Of a DNA stretch of 64,000 bases, positions 28,897 to 41,359 are shown piece by piece. Where the stretch lies: NCBI GenBank assembly GCA_014529385.2, contig CM043956.1, positions 92,468,221 to 92,532,220 on the forward strand. Reading direction: 5' to 3'. Origin of the DNA: Adiantum capillus-veneris. Taxonomy: Eukaryota > Streptophyta > Polypodiopsida > Polypodiales > Pteridaceae. The notes below the pieces were generated by a model. The model did not search any database and was not told the origin of the DNA. It saw nothing but the letters and a program-made list of their open reading frames with translations. The position numbers and the translations under genes were made by a program. The first letter of the stretch is position 1; every line of letters starts with the position of its first letter.

Positions 28897-29835
28897 CTTT
28901 TGGTAGGCGGCTCGCAAGAGGGCCATCAAAGTCACGACAATTTTGGAGTAGTTTTGGGAGCGGGATTGTGTGGAGCCTTGATTTGTTTGAGGGCTCTCAC
29001 ATGGAGATTGTGCAGCTTGGGAGTAGTAACCCCTTGAATTTTTCAGAGTGGGTTAGCGGACTTGTGTGCGGCGTGGTGCAGAGGAGCGGATTGACATTGG
29101 CTTGGATGGAACTCTTAGCCCTTGTTATGCACACTTTATTGTGGAGCTTCGGATTTTTTCAAGGCCTACCATAGGGCAAACATGCAGAGCGGCTATCGGT
29201 GATATAGTTTCAAATTTCAGAGAGGGATAGGAGATAGTGCGGAGCCCATTGCTTATGGAGTTCCCTATGCGGTGGAATTGAATCGGTTTGGAGCAGATGC
29301 GACTTGGTTTGTACGGCCATTTTTTGGAGTGCAAGAAGGTACCCGATTACCAGATCTTGCAACTTCAAGATGGCCTCCTCTTGCTTGACCACACGCAAAA
29401 ACATCGACCAAACACAACCAAAAGCTATGGATAACGGATCGTCAACCATCGATTACGCGGCATATGCATCGGCACAGTTCTCAAGGAACCCGACAATTTG
29501 TTTGGCTCGAGTTTGTAAAGTCAAAAGCAAATGGAGGATTTCACTAGAGGACAACAACAAAGGTCAACTGGACACGGATGGCAGTACCAGTACTTAGTTA
29601 GCTGCCTAGGTACCCGAGAGGTACGACCACAATCATGATTGTGATTTGACTCTTTTTTTGGCTCAAGAGTTTGAAGCCAAAGGCAAAAGCAGGAAATCAC
29701 AGATAGACAAGGACAAAGGCAAGCTGGACAGAGATTACAGTAATAAATATTTGGCAGAGGAGATCAACATGGTACTCATGGCGGTGGCCACAGTGGCCTC
29801 GACGTCAAATTTCTAGTCAAATGACAGGTGTCACC
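28897..29835. other. Anonymous segment, probably internal part of the family T element
   Basis: No domain recognised. It holds a diverged tandem duplication of about 160 bp: 29,505-29,600 and 29,660-29,755 share AAAGGCAAAAGCA-like and AAAGGTCAACTGGACA-like wording. It would be continuous with 37,310-37,754 if the antisense gypsy element (29,841-37,304) were removed. Confidence 0.4.
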
Positions 29836-29840
29836 ACTAG

Positions 29841-29981
29841 TGAAAGGGAAAGGGGACTTGAACATGCTAATCTCCCCAGCCATGCCCTATATAGACCCTT
29901 GGCCTGCTAAATATAGGGACCCCCTTGACTGCATGTGCATCCTGGCCCTTGGTCGTGACTGGTCCTACCCTTGTCCTGACA
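29841..29981 (-). repeat. 3' LTR of the antisense family S element
   Basis: 141 bp TGAAAGG...CTGACA on the plus strand. It contains CCCTATATAGACCC (TATA on the minus strand). About 90 percent identical by eye to 37,162-37,304. Confidence 0.85.
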
Positions 29982-30504
29982 TTATTCCCCCCTTGGAGAA
30001 GCGTTTTCATCCGTGAAAACACAAGTGATGGTATCTTCATAAGAACACTAATGTTTTCTACCGTAACATCTATCATGGATCCAACGGTTCATTTAAGCGG
30101 AACCCAGTTCAGTAGGAGGTTCAATGAAACCAAGAGTAACATCTTGGTTTTTTACATTGTTGTCCATTTGTAACCATCTTATGGTACTGGTTCCTATCCA
30201 AACATAGTGTGTAGACTCCATTTACAACACTCATGAGCATGGTAAACGAGTTTATCACAAGAAAGATGTACCAAAAAGAGTACCTCTTGTCACTTTCCAT
30301 GAAAGTAACTTGCTGACATAACTCATCAGCCAAGTTTAAGTCCTTGACTTGTTCCTAAATTTCATCATCAGTAAACAACCCCACCCTAATGAGTGTTCAA
30401 GGTTAAGAACCTGACTTATACATGAAGAGACTACCTAGTCGCAACATGCGTTAACTGATAGTAAGTAAACTCCAAGAAGAGCAATAAATGCTTATTAATT
30501 GGAT

Positions 30505-30751
30505 CCTGGGGAGGTCACCTAATAAAAATGTAACCTATCACGTGAGTTCAACAGAAGGGTATTTAAAGTTCTTGAAACTTACAGAAATATATATACAAAA
30601 GGGTATTATTTTTTCAAATTTGAAAAAAACTTACATATTTTAAAAGAAAAGGGTACATTATATTCTTAACAAAATTCACAGATAAGGGGTTTTACAAACA
30701 TGTCTTGAACGCACGTGATATGGTAGTTTTACACATAGTGAAGCCCCCGAG
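30505..30751. mobile_element. 247-bp MITE, copy 1 (hAT-like)
   Basis: CCTGGGGAGGTCACC...GTGAAGCCCCCGAG with imperfect terminal inverted repeats (GGGG...TCAC), flanked by the perfect 8-bp duplication AATTGGAT (30,497-30,504 and 30,752-30,759). A second copy, also 247 bp and about 93 percent identical, lies in reverse orientation at 62,127-62,373. Non-coding. The 8-bp duplication fits hAT-type transposition. Confidence 0.9.
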
Positions 30752-30759
30752 AATTGGAT

Positions 30760-33700
30760 TTCTTGGTGCTAATGTATGCACTTTGCATATCCTTTAGCCC
30801 AAGATTACACTTTGTAATATGCCAATCCCCTTGGATACTGACAGTACTGAGGTGTGTTTCCCCCACGGTTTATAGACAGTCTTCCCAGACGACTGGTAAA
30901 CGGGGAATCACAATAGCGTATAACATTGTTGACGAATCAACAATGTCCGGAATAACCATCATGGTTAACTTGAAAAATCCACAAACACCCAAACCGAGCC
31001 ATGACCTCTATTGGTGATCAGTAGACCCAAAAGTAATCTCATAGAGATAGTGAACATAGAGTGCAAAATGCTTCATAAGCAACAACCTGAGCAATATGCA
31101 TGCCGTTCCAAATCAGCCTTTGCTAAACACTAGGGCCCACAACACCCAGTGTGCATGCATTTAACAAAAAACAGATCCAAACATGTATATCCATGGTGAT
31201 CCTTGCCAATACTAATGGCAAATGTGATGCACCTAGCACACATTAAAAAGGAATGTAAATAGTTTTGAAAAGAAACTTAAAATTTTCAGCTGCAATCTTT
31301 TGCAAGCCTTGCTGAAATGTTTGAATCACAATAGAAGGTGAAACATTGATCACTTCTAGGACAGACAATGAAACTTTTTCTTTAACAACTTATAGCCTTG
31401 CTATATGTAAAACAACCATCTGTAATGTTGTTTAGCAATACTTGTAGCTGAACAAGTCATTCTAAGTATCCGACAATTTTTGGTCGTGAAATTGCTCTTG
31501 ATACGTCATGCTAAAAATGGTCTAGAAAACAGATGTGACCAGCACCTAGGGACTTTGTCGTGACACATATTTCAAATAATGGTGCCAGTGTCAGCCCAGA
31601 GACTCATATTCTCCACATGTGGAATATGTCTCATGTAAGGATGTGTAAAAAAGAACATCCTTCAAGTACAATATGTACTTGTGTGTGGAGGTAACTCTAA
31701 ACACTCGTGACAAAAGTGAGAGGGACCCTCATTCTTTGCTCCACACTGGCTAAACCGAACTCCTTGAGTCCCTAGACCATGTTGTATCCCATGTGACAAC
31801 ATGTGCCAAATCGAATCCTACAAGTGGATTCATAACAGCATAATGTACTTTGGACACTACGGCCCAAAATACTTGTTTTGACCTGCCCTTGGCATGGCCC
31901 TGAAATATTCAAGCGTATTTAAACGACTTGAAAAAACCAAGCAATGCATACTAAAAACTGGAATAACACCAAATCGATAGATGCGTACCTGGAGATTGAA
32001 CTGAATGTTCACTTACTCGTATTCAAATACAGAGGAACAGGTCGTCCACGTGTGAAAAAACAAGCAACATTGCAGTAGAAACCCTGGGTGTTGCCTTCAC
32101 AATCTAAACCCGTTGGGTAGAAGCTACGTAATCAAACGCCTTGGTAAGACCCTTTGTAGAATTGCGTAACTAGCAGGTGATGGTAACCAACCTAGTTAAC
32201 CGTGTACAGAATGATGAGAAGCAACTTAAAAAGTTGAATTTTCCCGCTACCGCGTGGTAGATTGCAGAATTCTTTCCTTGAAAGTATAAAAAGATCAAAT
32301 TGTGATCCTCAATGCGTATGGGGTGATTTAGTAAGCACCCGCTGGGGCGTACCCCAAAACTGTGATGCCATAGACACTCGTAGTGCTATAGAGAGAGCAA
32401 GAAATCCACACAAGTGAGATGCCTAGCTCGTATCAACAACCATGCTGTCTCAACTATTTGCTGCCTCTAGACTCCACGGTATAGCTCAGCTGATGTAAGT
32501 GCAAGAGTATCAAAAACGCAACTTGAGCGTCGCACTAGAAACATATAGTGCAAAAATGACACCCTAATCCTCTGAAATGACAAGACTCTTGCTCATCCAT
32601 TAATGTCAAGATGTTCGATGTGTACTCCACTGGGCAAATTTGGGTCTTACCCAAGATCTGACAATGGCTCTTAGCCAACCTGTGTGTGGCTCCTAGCTCT
32701 TACGACAATTAGTGTTCAATCGATAAACCGATGAAAACTAATCTGAATGGCATCTTGGCCCATTTCTAGCTGAGAGTTAGAGCACCTTGGCTCATGCTGA
32801 TTTCCAAACAAAACATGTATGAAAAGCTTCTTAGGAAGTTTTCATTATTCTTGAGAGAAATAAGAAAAAGAGAGAGAAGGATAGCATGCTGGGCTGAGGA
32901 ACTTTCCTTAAGTGACGAGTTTGTATATGTTGTGCCCAATCTGTGTCCTCTGACGTATCTTATGCCGGACTTGCAGCTTATCCTATAAGCATGCAACAAT
33001 CTGCCTGTATACCACTCTCATCGAGAGAGGGAACAGAAACATAAGCCACAGCTTGACCCTCTTACCATGTATGGGGTCGTGAGTTTAGAAAAATGACTTA
33101 AAATCGCACTTTTCTTGTGAAATAAGTCGAAATATTATGTTCTTTTTAGTGTTTTGTGTGTTGATAGCAACCAACAATCATAGTAATAATCCATCCTTAG
33201 TCTGTCCTTGACAGAGGTGTGAGTGTGATAGCGGAAGCGTAATGCATGAAGCGGTAGAATTGAATCCATCGCCCTAGCATGCCTTGCATGCAGAATTGTA
33301 AGCCCTTGCGGAGAGTGATGGCCACAACTGTGAGAAACAAAACTATAAGTGCCTTGCACAGTGTAGACTGGTAGGGGTTCTGAAGTGCCTTGCACAGTTT
33401 AGACTGGTAGGGATGCTATGAGCTGATAATCCCTATTGTGCCAGTTCCCTGAATCCTTGTTTCCTATGAAATTGCCAAAGCACTTTGCTTTGCAAAATGA
33501 CAGTAATTGCCAAGTAAAGTGAAAACATGAAAAAACAAGAAAAACTTAAACTTGGCTAACCTGGTCGTTGCGGTAACCAGTTGGCCCGATATTCTTGTAT
33601 CATATATGTCCGCCTTTCGCGTAATGAAATAGCGTGCAAGCATTTTGTCAAGTCCATCCCAAGTTTGTATGCTCATAGCATAGACCGAATGTGGCGAGGC

Positions 33701-35370
33701 GCAGTACAAGATGCATTAATTGAAGCCGTTTGTTGGAAGCAACCTTTGCTTGACGAGTTGGCATTGTGTAAATTCAGCTTCTAGCTCTGGATGTCAACGT
33801 TTTTTCCACGATGCTTCATGTACCTATATTGCCTATTCCCTAGCAGGGTGCAATAGCTTGGAAATGAGTATGCCTCCAATGCATGGAGCCGTGCTTACAG
33901 AAATCAACCTTGGAATAAACCCTGGATGTGTAGCCCAACCCAATGATGTTGGCTACACAAGCTTTCCACATGAGCACCCTATACGGAGCCTTGCTCTCTC
34001 ATAGTACGAATGATAGGTCATCCCTCGTCGGCCTTGCCGAATTCCTATTCTCTACAAGGCACAGGCCTTGCATGCATGTGCTTCCATAACCAATGTACCC
34101 ATATATGACTGTGTGGTCATGTTCAAGATCAAAACAGAATTTGAAGAAATTTGACCACATCAATCCACCACCTCGTCGATTAGACGCCATATTGAAAACA
34201 CATAATTTCAAAAAATCCATATCTAGTGCAATCATGTAAACAAAGCGTACATGGATTGCAACCGTTAATATTGCCAACCTCGTATCTAGTAATTTGACGT
34301 CTCGTGGGTTTGGAGCCTTGCTCCTCTATTCATGATGTCCTTGCACCTTGTGCAGCTTGCCCAAGCCATCTTTGTGATGCCGAGCCCATGTGTGAGGCAT
34401 GTGCATGCTTGAATCGATGCCGATATAACCATGCCTTGAAATCTGGATTTTGGGTTGCCCTCGATGCTATCTTCTGCATGTGTTATGACTGACCTTGTTG
34501 CACCAACCCATGCATGCATATGCATGCTCTTTTCCTCATCGTTGTGAGTTGTCGATCCTCAAATTCTGCAGAATCTCTTGTATCTGCAGCTTAGAACTAG
34601 ACATCCGGTTTGCCAAGGCTAAGGCATCGATGCCTACCTTCCTACCTTCAGGCTGCCAAACGAGGTGGCTCGGCCGTGGGCTAAGGCCCTTAGATAAAGG
34701 TGCCCAAACTTGGGAGCCTTTGTGTGGACCCTAAAATTATTTTATTTTTTTTTAAAAGAGAGAAGAAACAGCGATGGCGTTCTCTGTGGCACTGCTGAGA
34801 GCAGGGAGGCTTGCCAGTCGCTCTGCGTACCTCGATTGCACCTGCCCCAATGACGGGATCTCCTCAGCTCGGCCGCGTGCTCCTATCAAGCTCTACTACG
34901 ACTGTTTTGGACCCAGTCGACACACCCCCTCCCCTCGCCTCAAGGGTTCCTACACACGGGGTCACCACTTCATCATCGTCTCTGCTTGACAAGAGGTCAT
35001 GCACACCCCGTGTGCCTCATCCCCGACTTTTAACCCCATGGCTTTGCATGATACGCAAGACCATGTACGGCCTGATCTTGAAACCGAGGGAGAGAGAGGC
35101 GACTCTGGAGAGAGGGAACGAGAGAGAAGGCCATGCTTCTTTGTTGCATGTGAGGAAAGCTTTTCCATGCATGGGAACCCCCCCATATATTTTTGCCCTT
35201 TTATCAAAATATTTCCCATTATATAAGTTACTTTTGATTTTTTCTTCCTTTTTCACAAACGTTTTAGCCTTTATTAAATAAATAATACTTATGCTAATCA
35301 ATCACGATGTAGCATAATAAGTAAGCTTTCTTTGTTGATCTCTCTTTTGACCTTAAAAATATTAAATATA
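30760..35370. other. Internal sequence of the family S element, no intact gene
   Basis: About 3.5 kb of this region (to about 33,600) is colinear with 59,480-62,870, which shows it is part of a repeat family. A 36-bp tandem duplication (AAGTGCCTTGCACAGT type) is at 33,350-33,410. Short ORFs in several frames have no recognisable domain. 34,780-35,200 is GC-richer and also anonymous. Confidence 0.5.
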
Positions 35371-36030
35371 TATATTCTAGTATTTTCTAATATATTTTTT
35401 CATGTATGTATATTATTCCACTCTACCAAATATTTTATTCACTAGTTTTCATTTTCAAACCTCAACTCCACTTTCAAATTTCAATAATACCTCCATCTAG
35501 ATGATTGCCAATCTTTTCAACACTCTAGGTCATGTTTTCATACACATGAAGGAGCTTACACTTGAAGGCAAGAGAGAAGTCCACTCAAAGGGGACCACCA
35601 AAAGACTTTTGCAGCCACAAATAATACATTATTTGGCTGAATTTTTTAAGTAAAGAAGAACCCCGAATCTGAAGGAGCGTTCAACATGAAAGATGTAGCT
35701 CGTGATCTCAACTTTTAGCTCAATTTTTCTCATAATTTTTGGAGTTATGAACACGGAGATATGATTTTTGTAGTGGACCCCAGTTTTCTCGTGTAATGGT
35801 GACACAGGCCATCCCACTTTTCTTCCTTCTAGAATGGCTATGGTTCTACAAGTCTTCAAGCATGATTACAAGAGACATGGCTCTTTTAATGAGGTCTTGG
35901 CTAGTTTAGAGTAATTCTATCACCATTTTTGGAGGATCCATCCTCATCAACAAATATCCACCTTCGACAACCTCTCTTATAATTTTCTTACCTCTCTCTT
36001 CTCTCCCTAATAAGCTTATGTCTATCCAAA
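35371..36030 (+). repeat. Diverged relative of the 2-kb gypsy LTR (U3 part)
   Basis: Blocks AAGGGGACCAC-, AGACTTTTGC, TGAATTTTTTA, GATGTAGCTCGTGATCTCAA, GGAGTTATGAACACGGAGAT and GGACCCCAGT occur in the same order as in 2,300-2,510 of the intact gypsy 5' LTR, followed by a TTGGAGGATC-like block as at 2,780. Plus orientation inside a minus-strand element. No small-ORF homologue could be read after it. Confidence 0.55.
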
Positions 36031-37029
36031 GCTAGACTATTGTAAATATTTCCTATCCTCTACATCCTACCCACATTCTCTCTTTGTCTCTCTCTATTGA
36101 CTTTGGTATTTTAAATAATGAGGAGACAAGATGGGAGCCACAGTCACATGCACCCCATTTTCCTAGTCACCAAAGTGGGACACTCACCTCAAATAGAAAT
36201 ATTGCTAAATCCTTCCCTCCTTCCCTATATAAGGAGGCCATGAGAGCTCACTTACATGCTTGTAGCATGAACCCTAATCACATAATCACAACACCATCAT
36301 CATCACCATCACTATGCACAAAAGATGAGCACCACACCTCCACACCACTTGTAATTAAGGGTTGAAGGCACAATTTCAAGAAGAAGAAGGGTGGACGCAC
36401 TCATGATATTCCTCGCCATCAACTCCCATCTTTCCATTATGCCTCCTACGATCTTGTCCCCTTCTCATTTTCCTGCCATACGCTACCTATTGTATTCATC
36501 TTTTGCAAGCAATCAACACACTCCATCTTGGTGCCATACTTTGTGTCGCTTTGGATACATCTCATTGTGAGTATGGTGTATGCTTGTTCCTTGCCTTTTT
36601 TTCTGCTTATGTAAAGGTGTGCGGATTCGCCACCATACACACACACACTCTCTCTCTCCCTCTCATATTCCTATCATCTTGCTACTTCCATCTTGAGGTG
36701 TGCGGATTCGCCACCTCTTGTATGATAAGTGAGCATACTCGCAAGTTTCCCCTACCTCATTATCTTGCTTACTAACATGCACGAGTAGCAAGCCCATTCT
36801 CACTCATGCACCACTCCTCTCACCTTATTCTCCGACCACCCCATTCTACATTTGGGCGTGGATCTTGAAATTGTTTTCCATGGCATGCTTCATTGTGTAT
36901 ATGTATGTGTCCTAGCCGCATATCTTGCTAGGTGGTGTCCCTAATGTGTATCCCCCATGATGAGGCCATTGTGCATAGTCTTGGTGTAGAGGCCACCGGG
37001 TCTATTTTTTCACTTCCGCCTCTCACATG

Positions 37030-37035
<6 letters not shown>
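36031..37035. other. Leader-side sequence of the family S element
   Basis: CT-rich and AT-rich DNA. GTGTGCGGATTCGCCACC is repeated at about 36,618 and 36,696. No ORF with protein character. Confidence 0.4.

Positions 37036-37095
<60 letters not shown>
37036..37095. repeat. (GA)n microsatellite
   Basis: About 60 bp of pure GA, close to the primer site of the antisense element. Confidence 0.95.
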
Positions 37096-37098
<3 letters not shown>

Positions 37099-37148
37099 GG
37101 AGAGAAGGCCATGCTTCTTCCCCTCCTCCATGGCTGCTACCTCCCTGA

Positions 37149-37160
37149 GCTCTGATACCA
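37149..37160 (-). promoter_or_regulatory. Primer-binding site of the family S element
   Basis: GCTCTGATACCA, the exact complement of the initiator-Met site TGGTATCAGAGC, one base from the LTR edge. Confidence 0.85.
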
Positions 37161-37161
37161 G

Positions 37162-37304
37162 TGAAAGGGCAAGGGGACTGGAACATGCTAATCTCCACCC
37201 AGCCATGCCCTATATAGACCCTTGGCTTGCTAAATATAGGGACCCCCTTGACTGCATGTCCATCCTGGCCCTTGGCCGTGACTGGTCGTACGCTTGTCCT
37301 GACA
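37162..37304 (-). repeat. 5' LTR of the antisense family S element
   Basis: 143 bp TGAAAGG...CTGACA, partner of 29,841-29,981, followed by the ACTAG duplication at 37,305-37,309. Confidence 0.85.
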
Positions 37305-37754
37305 ACTAGCTTCATCCAGAGAGAGTGTTGTGAGTGTAGAGAGGGGCAAGCAATGCTCCCTATAATAAATGTGGACCCTTGTGTTGGAGTTCAAGTTATT
37401 GGTGTTGCACATGCATATGGCAGGGAACCAATCAGACGTATAAAATACTATGGATGGGCTAGGCAATTCATTGTTGTTGGGTCAAATTATGGACAGGATG
37501 TGTTCCAACAATTCATTTATCTTATGTGATGTGTTCATAGTTCAGAAATGGGGATTATTGGGCGTAGTGTGGTCTACAATTCAAAGTTTCTACAAAGGAA
37601 ACCGATGCTCAAGATGGAATTATTTTCAGGTACAAAGTTCAGGAGAGCAACACCGAGGTGTATCCAGTTTTGGTGGCCACTACTGGGGTTTCCATGGTAG
37701 CTTCTTCATCGACGTGGTCTCACTATTGATGTCCACTATGAGGTGCAGAGAGGG
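37305..37754. other. Segment upstream of the family T LTR, ending in a purine tract
   Basis: No domain recognised. It ends GGTGCAGAGAGGG (37,742-37,754), a plausible polypurine tract for the LTR that begins at 37,755. Confidence 0.4.
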
Positions 37755-37941
37755 TGTTAAATTTTATGCATCTCAAGTGAACCCCAATGTGATCCCATTA
37801 TTTAGTTTGTCTTTTAGGTATTTATTTTACTTATTTGTCAGCCTTGGGTAGGGCAATTTAATGGGATTGCTATATAAGCAACCCCTTGCCTCCATTGTAT
37901 ACACATTCAATTATTCATTGCCAAGGTTGATTGGTTCAGGA

Positions 37942-37982
<41 letters not shown>

Positions 37983-38018
37983 CTTGGTCTCTACACTTCC
38001 GCATCGTCGACTTTGACA
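37755..38018 (+). repeat. LTR of family T, probably the 3' LTR
   Basis: 264 bp TGTTAAATTTT...TTTGACA, colinear with 22,506-22,798 including GCTATATAAGCAACCCCTTG and the CT tract (37,944-37,981). It is preceded by a purine tract and not followed by a primer site, so a 3' LTR. The 5-bp flanks (GGAAA at 22,501 and GATAA at 38,019) do not match. Confidence 0.7.
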
Positions 38019-41013
38019 GATAAGCATGAAAACAAGAGGGTAGACCATTGAAAGCAAAGTTGGGAAAGCACCTTCCACACAAGAAATAAATGATGTTGAT
38101 TACTCTTTTTCCTTAGTGATATGGGATTCTCTTCTTCCAATAAATCTTCAAAATGCTCATAATTGTACACTATATGTAGAAATCAAAAGTCTACGCAAGC
38201 TACTTTACTTATATGTTTACTCAATAAACTTTCAGATGAATGATAGAAAAGTTTGAAGCTCTTCTATATCAAAGATGGGGTCTCATGGTGGAATCCTAGG
38301 TACATGTAAAGAAAAATCCAAGTCTTTCCAAAGCTAGAAGATTTGTAAGCAACCATGATAGCAAACAAGTGAATGCAATGTGGAACTATCAGAAGGAGCT
38401 TTGCCTTATAGCCACAAGTGTAAAGAGTGGACTAGATGTAGCTAACAAAAGAATGGAGGTTTGAAAGACTCTAAGGTAGCAAGCAAGTACACCCTCATAT
38501 CCAAAAGACTTTAAGAAATCAATAAAGCTTTGTATATCATCAATCCTAGATGCTTGGGAAGCAAAGGATATCACTTATTATTTGGTAAGCTGTAAATTGT
38601 AATAGTCCTTATTGATGACGGTACTCTACCACTAACATTATTTTGGTTATTGTAGCATATAATCTACTTGAAGGGGGTCTTTATTATGAAAAAGAAGAAA
38701 CACTTGCAACTTGAAACTCACAAGAAATAAAATAATCACATTACCAAACACATACTTCACTTTTCAAGTGTACAAGAAAGGGAGGTGTCCGAATAAGGAG
38801 CACCGCTTCAAAGGATTATTCAATTGCTTTTACAAAAGACAACTACAAATAATAAAGAGAGAAAGTAATCCACAGGTAGCTTCTTCAAGTGAACATACAC
38901 CCTCTACAAAAGAATATTGAACATTAATCAAAACATATGTTCGAATTCCCATAAAAGGGAAGATGAATGTACAATCTATGTTTGGTTGCAATACAAAATC
39001 GTATTTTGAGCTTCTTATTTTTATATTTTTTCTAAAGGAACTTTCTTTTATTATAACCACCTGATAACTTAATGATTTTTTCTCTGGTTGCACTTGCATA
39101 CCTAGAAGTAACTTTATTTGAAGGCAATAAAATTGACAGCAAGTCCACACGTTCTAAGGGTAGCTTCTCTTTCATTAAGAAAAATTCTAGTGGTATACAT
39201 CTGTAATGAACTATACCCTATAAATCTTGATAAAACCTTGAGTGCAAGGATGGAAGTTTAGTGTCTTCTAAAATCTAGAAATAAAAAGCACAAAAGGAAT
39301 CTTTGTCAATCTTTGATAAGTAGTGCAGCCAGGCATAACTTCAAGTGCTTTTTTCCTTGTTCCCCCTCCTCTGCCAAGAAAGTGGTCTTTTGTCAAGAAG
39401 TTCAACATGAAGAATAGAATACAATACTGTGAGAAATAAACTACCAGTAATAAATTTAATGTTAATGCCAATTAATAAATTTGAGCCCTCCATTGTTATT
39501 CATTCTCCTTAAGAATTTTTTTTCTCTCCAGATTGCATGTTCTAGATCCAACTCTCTTTCAAAGGAATCTCACCTTCTTTCAACTTTAATTCAAAGTCTC
39601 TTCCAATTGTGTCTTCTCCAAGCTATACCAGCTTAACTTCAAAATCCTCATCCTCATCCAGTCCTCATCCTTGAGTGTAGGTTTGTCTTCCTCAAATCTC
39701 TTCAAACATAGAGCAATAGCATCACAAGCATCACTAAAAAAATTATTATTAGAGGTTTGTAAGTCAAAAACCAAGAACTTTTTCTAAGGTTCTTCTTCAA
39801 TAATGATAAAGTCCTTGGCAAGCTCACATGATTATGCTATAATGGCAAAACATAAATCCTCTCTTATGTTGAGTAGGTGTTGGATTTGTTGATCAATAGT
39901 GAAATGCTTTCCAATTTTTAACTGATCCAACATCAGTTAGTAGGATATCTTAAAGTCCCAAGCCTAGCAAATGCACATCAAGGACAAATACAAAGCAACA
40001 ATAAAGATTGAAGCTACACATTGACACATTTTTCCAATATGGCCGTGTATTGTACTCTTCCAATTTATTTTAAGCCATTGTAATGTGTTATAGAATCATT
40101 GAGAGTTTCAAGCTGTAAAGAATATGTTGGTTAGTGTGCCTAAATTGCAGATATAGTAAGCGTGGAGCCCTAAGGGCTTGGGTCCCCAGACATTGCAAAT
40201 TTTAACCCTAGGTATATAAGGGAGCGTGTAAATGGTATTAGGGTTCTTAGCCTCATTTGTTGAGACCAACTCTAGTGAGAGCACTTGAGGTGTGTGGCTA
40301 TGGAGTCCTTGAGTTTCGCCTTACTCATGTGACTTGATTAACATTAATCAATGCTCTTAATTCTCTTTCACTATGCCTCTTGTACTCTCTTTTGATTATC
40401 ATTGATGCTTTGATTAACTAGATCATAACTAGTTAGTGGTTGATTGCTCTCTAATCTTGTGTGATTGCCTTCTATTCTTGTGGCTTAGCTCCTCCATAGG
40501 CCAAGAAGCTCACCTAGTAGAGTCATCGTTTGTGTTGTCATGATTAGCTCACTAATCATGTGTGAGTTTTTCCATGTTCTATCTGATTAGCTCATCAAAT
40601 TTTTGCTAGCTTACACACTAATTTTCTACTAATTAAACTAACATTTGGTGCTTATGCTTTTATATTTTTCTTATTAGAGGCTTGGATTCTAGCATTCTCC
40701 ATTTGTGCTAATCACATAAGCATGGCTTGATTCTGGAATGCAAGACTAGGAATTTTGAGAGTCAAATTGACCTATACATCAAGCAATTGAAAAATGTGTG
40801 GTGCCATTGGAATCAAGACATGTGCGGTATACATAGCCATTGTTGATTTTATGATTTTTGGGATTTTGATTTGTGTGTTTGCATGCCGTCATAATGCCAA
40901 TTTTTTCCTAGAATCAAAGGTGCATAAATTGGTGGTTTTACTTGGTAATTTGCATTGTTGAGTTGCCAAAAGTGTGTTTGAATGACTCAATTGGGATTGT
41001 GTGCACTCTAAGT

Positions 41014-41014
<1 letters not shown>
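38019..41014. other. Anonymous AT-rich sequence
   Basis: No supported gene. A possible LTR or promoter-like stretch at 40,190-40,330 (CCCTAGGTATATAAGGG followed by a leader) resembles 54,755-54,800 in wording (CCCTAGGCATATAAG). Otherwise nothing seen. Confidence 0.5.

Positions 41015-41083
<69 letters not shown>
41015..41083. repeat. (GT)n microsatellite
   Basis: About 69 bp of pure GT. Confidence 0.95.
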
Positions 41084-41085
<2 letters not shown>

Positions 41086-41285
41086 GTGCGTGTGGAAGTA
41101 GTTCACTTTGTTTGATGAAGAACCGCTCGCTCGCTCTACTATGTTACCCACCTGGCACCTGTTGCCACCTGTGTTGATTTTGTTGCCTCCTACATGCCAT
41201 TCTCACCATGCAGGTCTATGAAAATTCAATAGCCCATCTTGTGATTGCAACAACCACCTCTTGCAAGTCCGTGTGAGGTCCTGCA

Positions 41286-41287
<2 letters not shown>

Positions 41288-41351
<64 letters not shown>
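41288..41351. repeat. (GA)n microsatellite
   Basis: About 63 bp of pure AG. Confidence 0.95.
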
Positions 41352-41359
41352 CAATGTAG

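Larger units (their letters stand above)
29841..37304 (-). mobile_element. Antisense gypsy-derived LTR element (family S), 7.46 kb, largely non-coding
   Basis: Minus-strand order: 5' LTR 37,304-37,162; primer site TGGTATCAGAGC at 37,160-37,149; internal region; purine tract CCAAGGGGGGAATAA at 29,996-29,982; 3' LTR 29,981-29,841. It is flanked by a perfect 5-bp duplication ACTAG (29,836-29,840 and 37,305-37,309). The LTRs are only about 142 bp. The internal 7.2 kb has no long ORF. Near 30,290-30,480 a decayed gypsy integrase tail can be read on the minus strand. It carries a 247-bp MITE and a segment related to the 2-kb gypsy LTR. Either an eroded autonomous element or a large non-autonomous derivative. 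Confidence 0.85.

Noticed and set aside
22501-38023. Target-site duplication for the outer LTR pair
   Set aside because: GGAAA and GATAA do not match; the pairing rests on LTR order and signals only.
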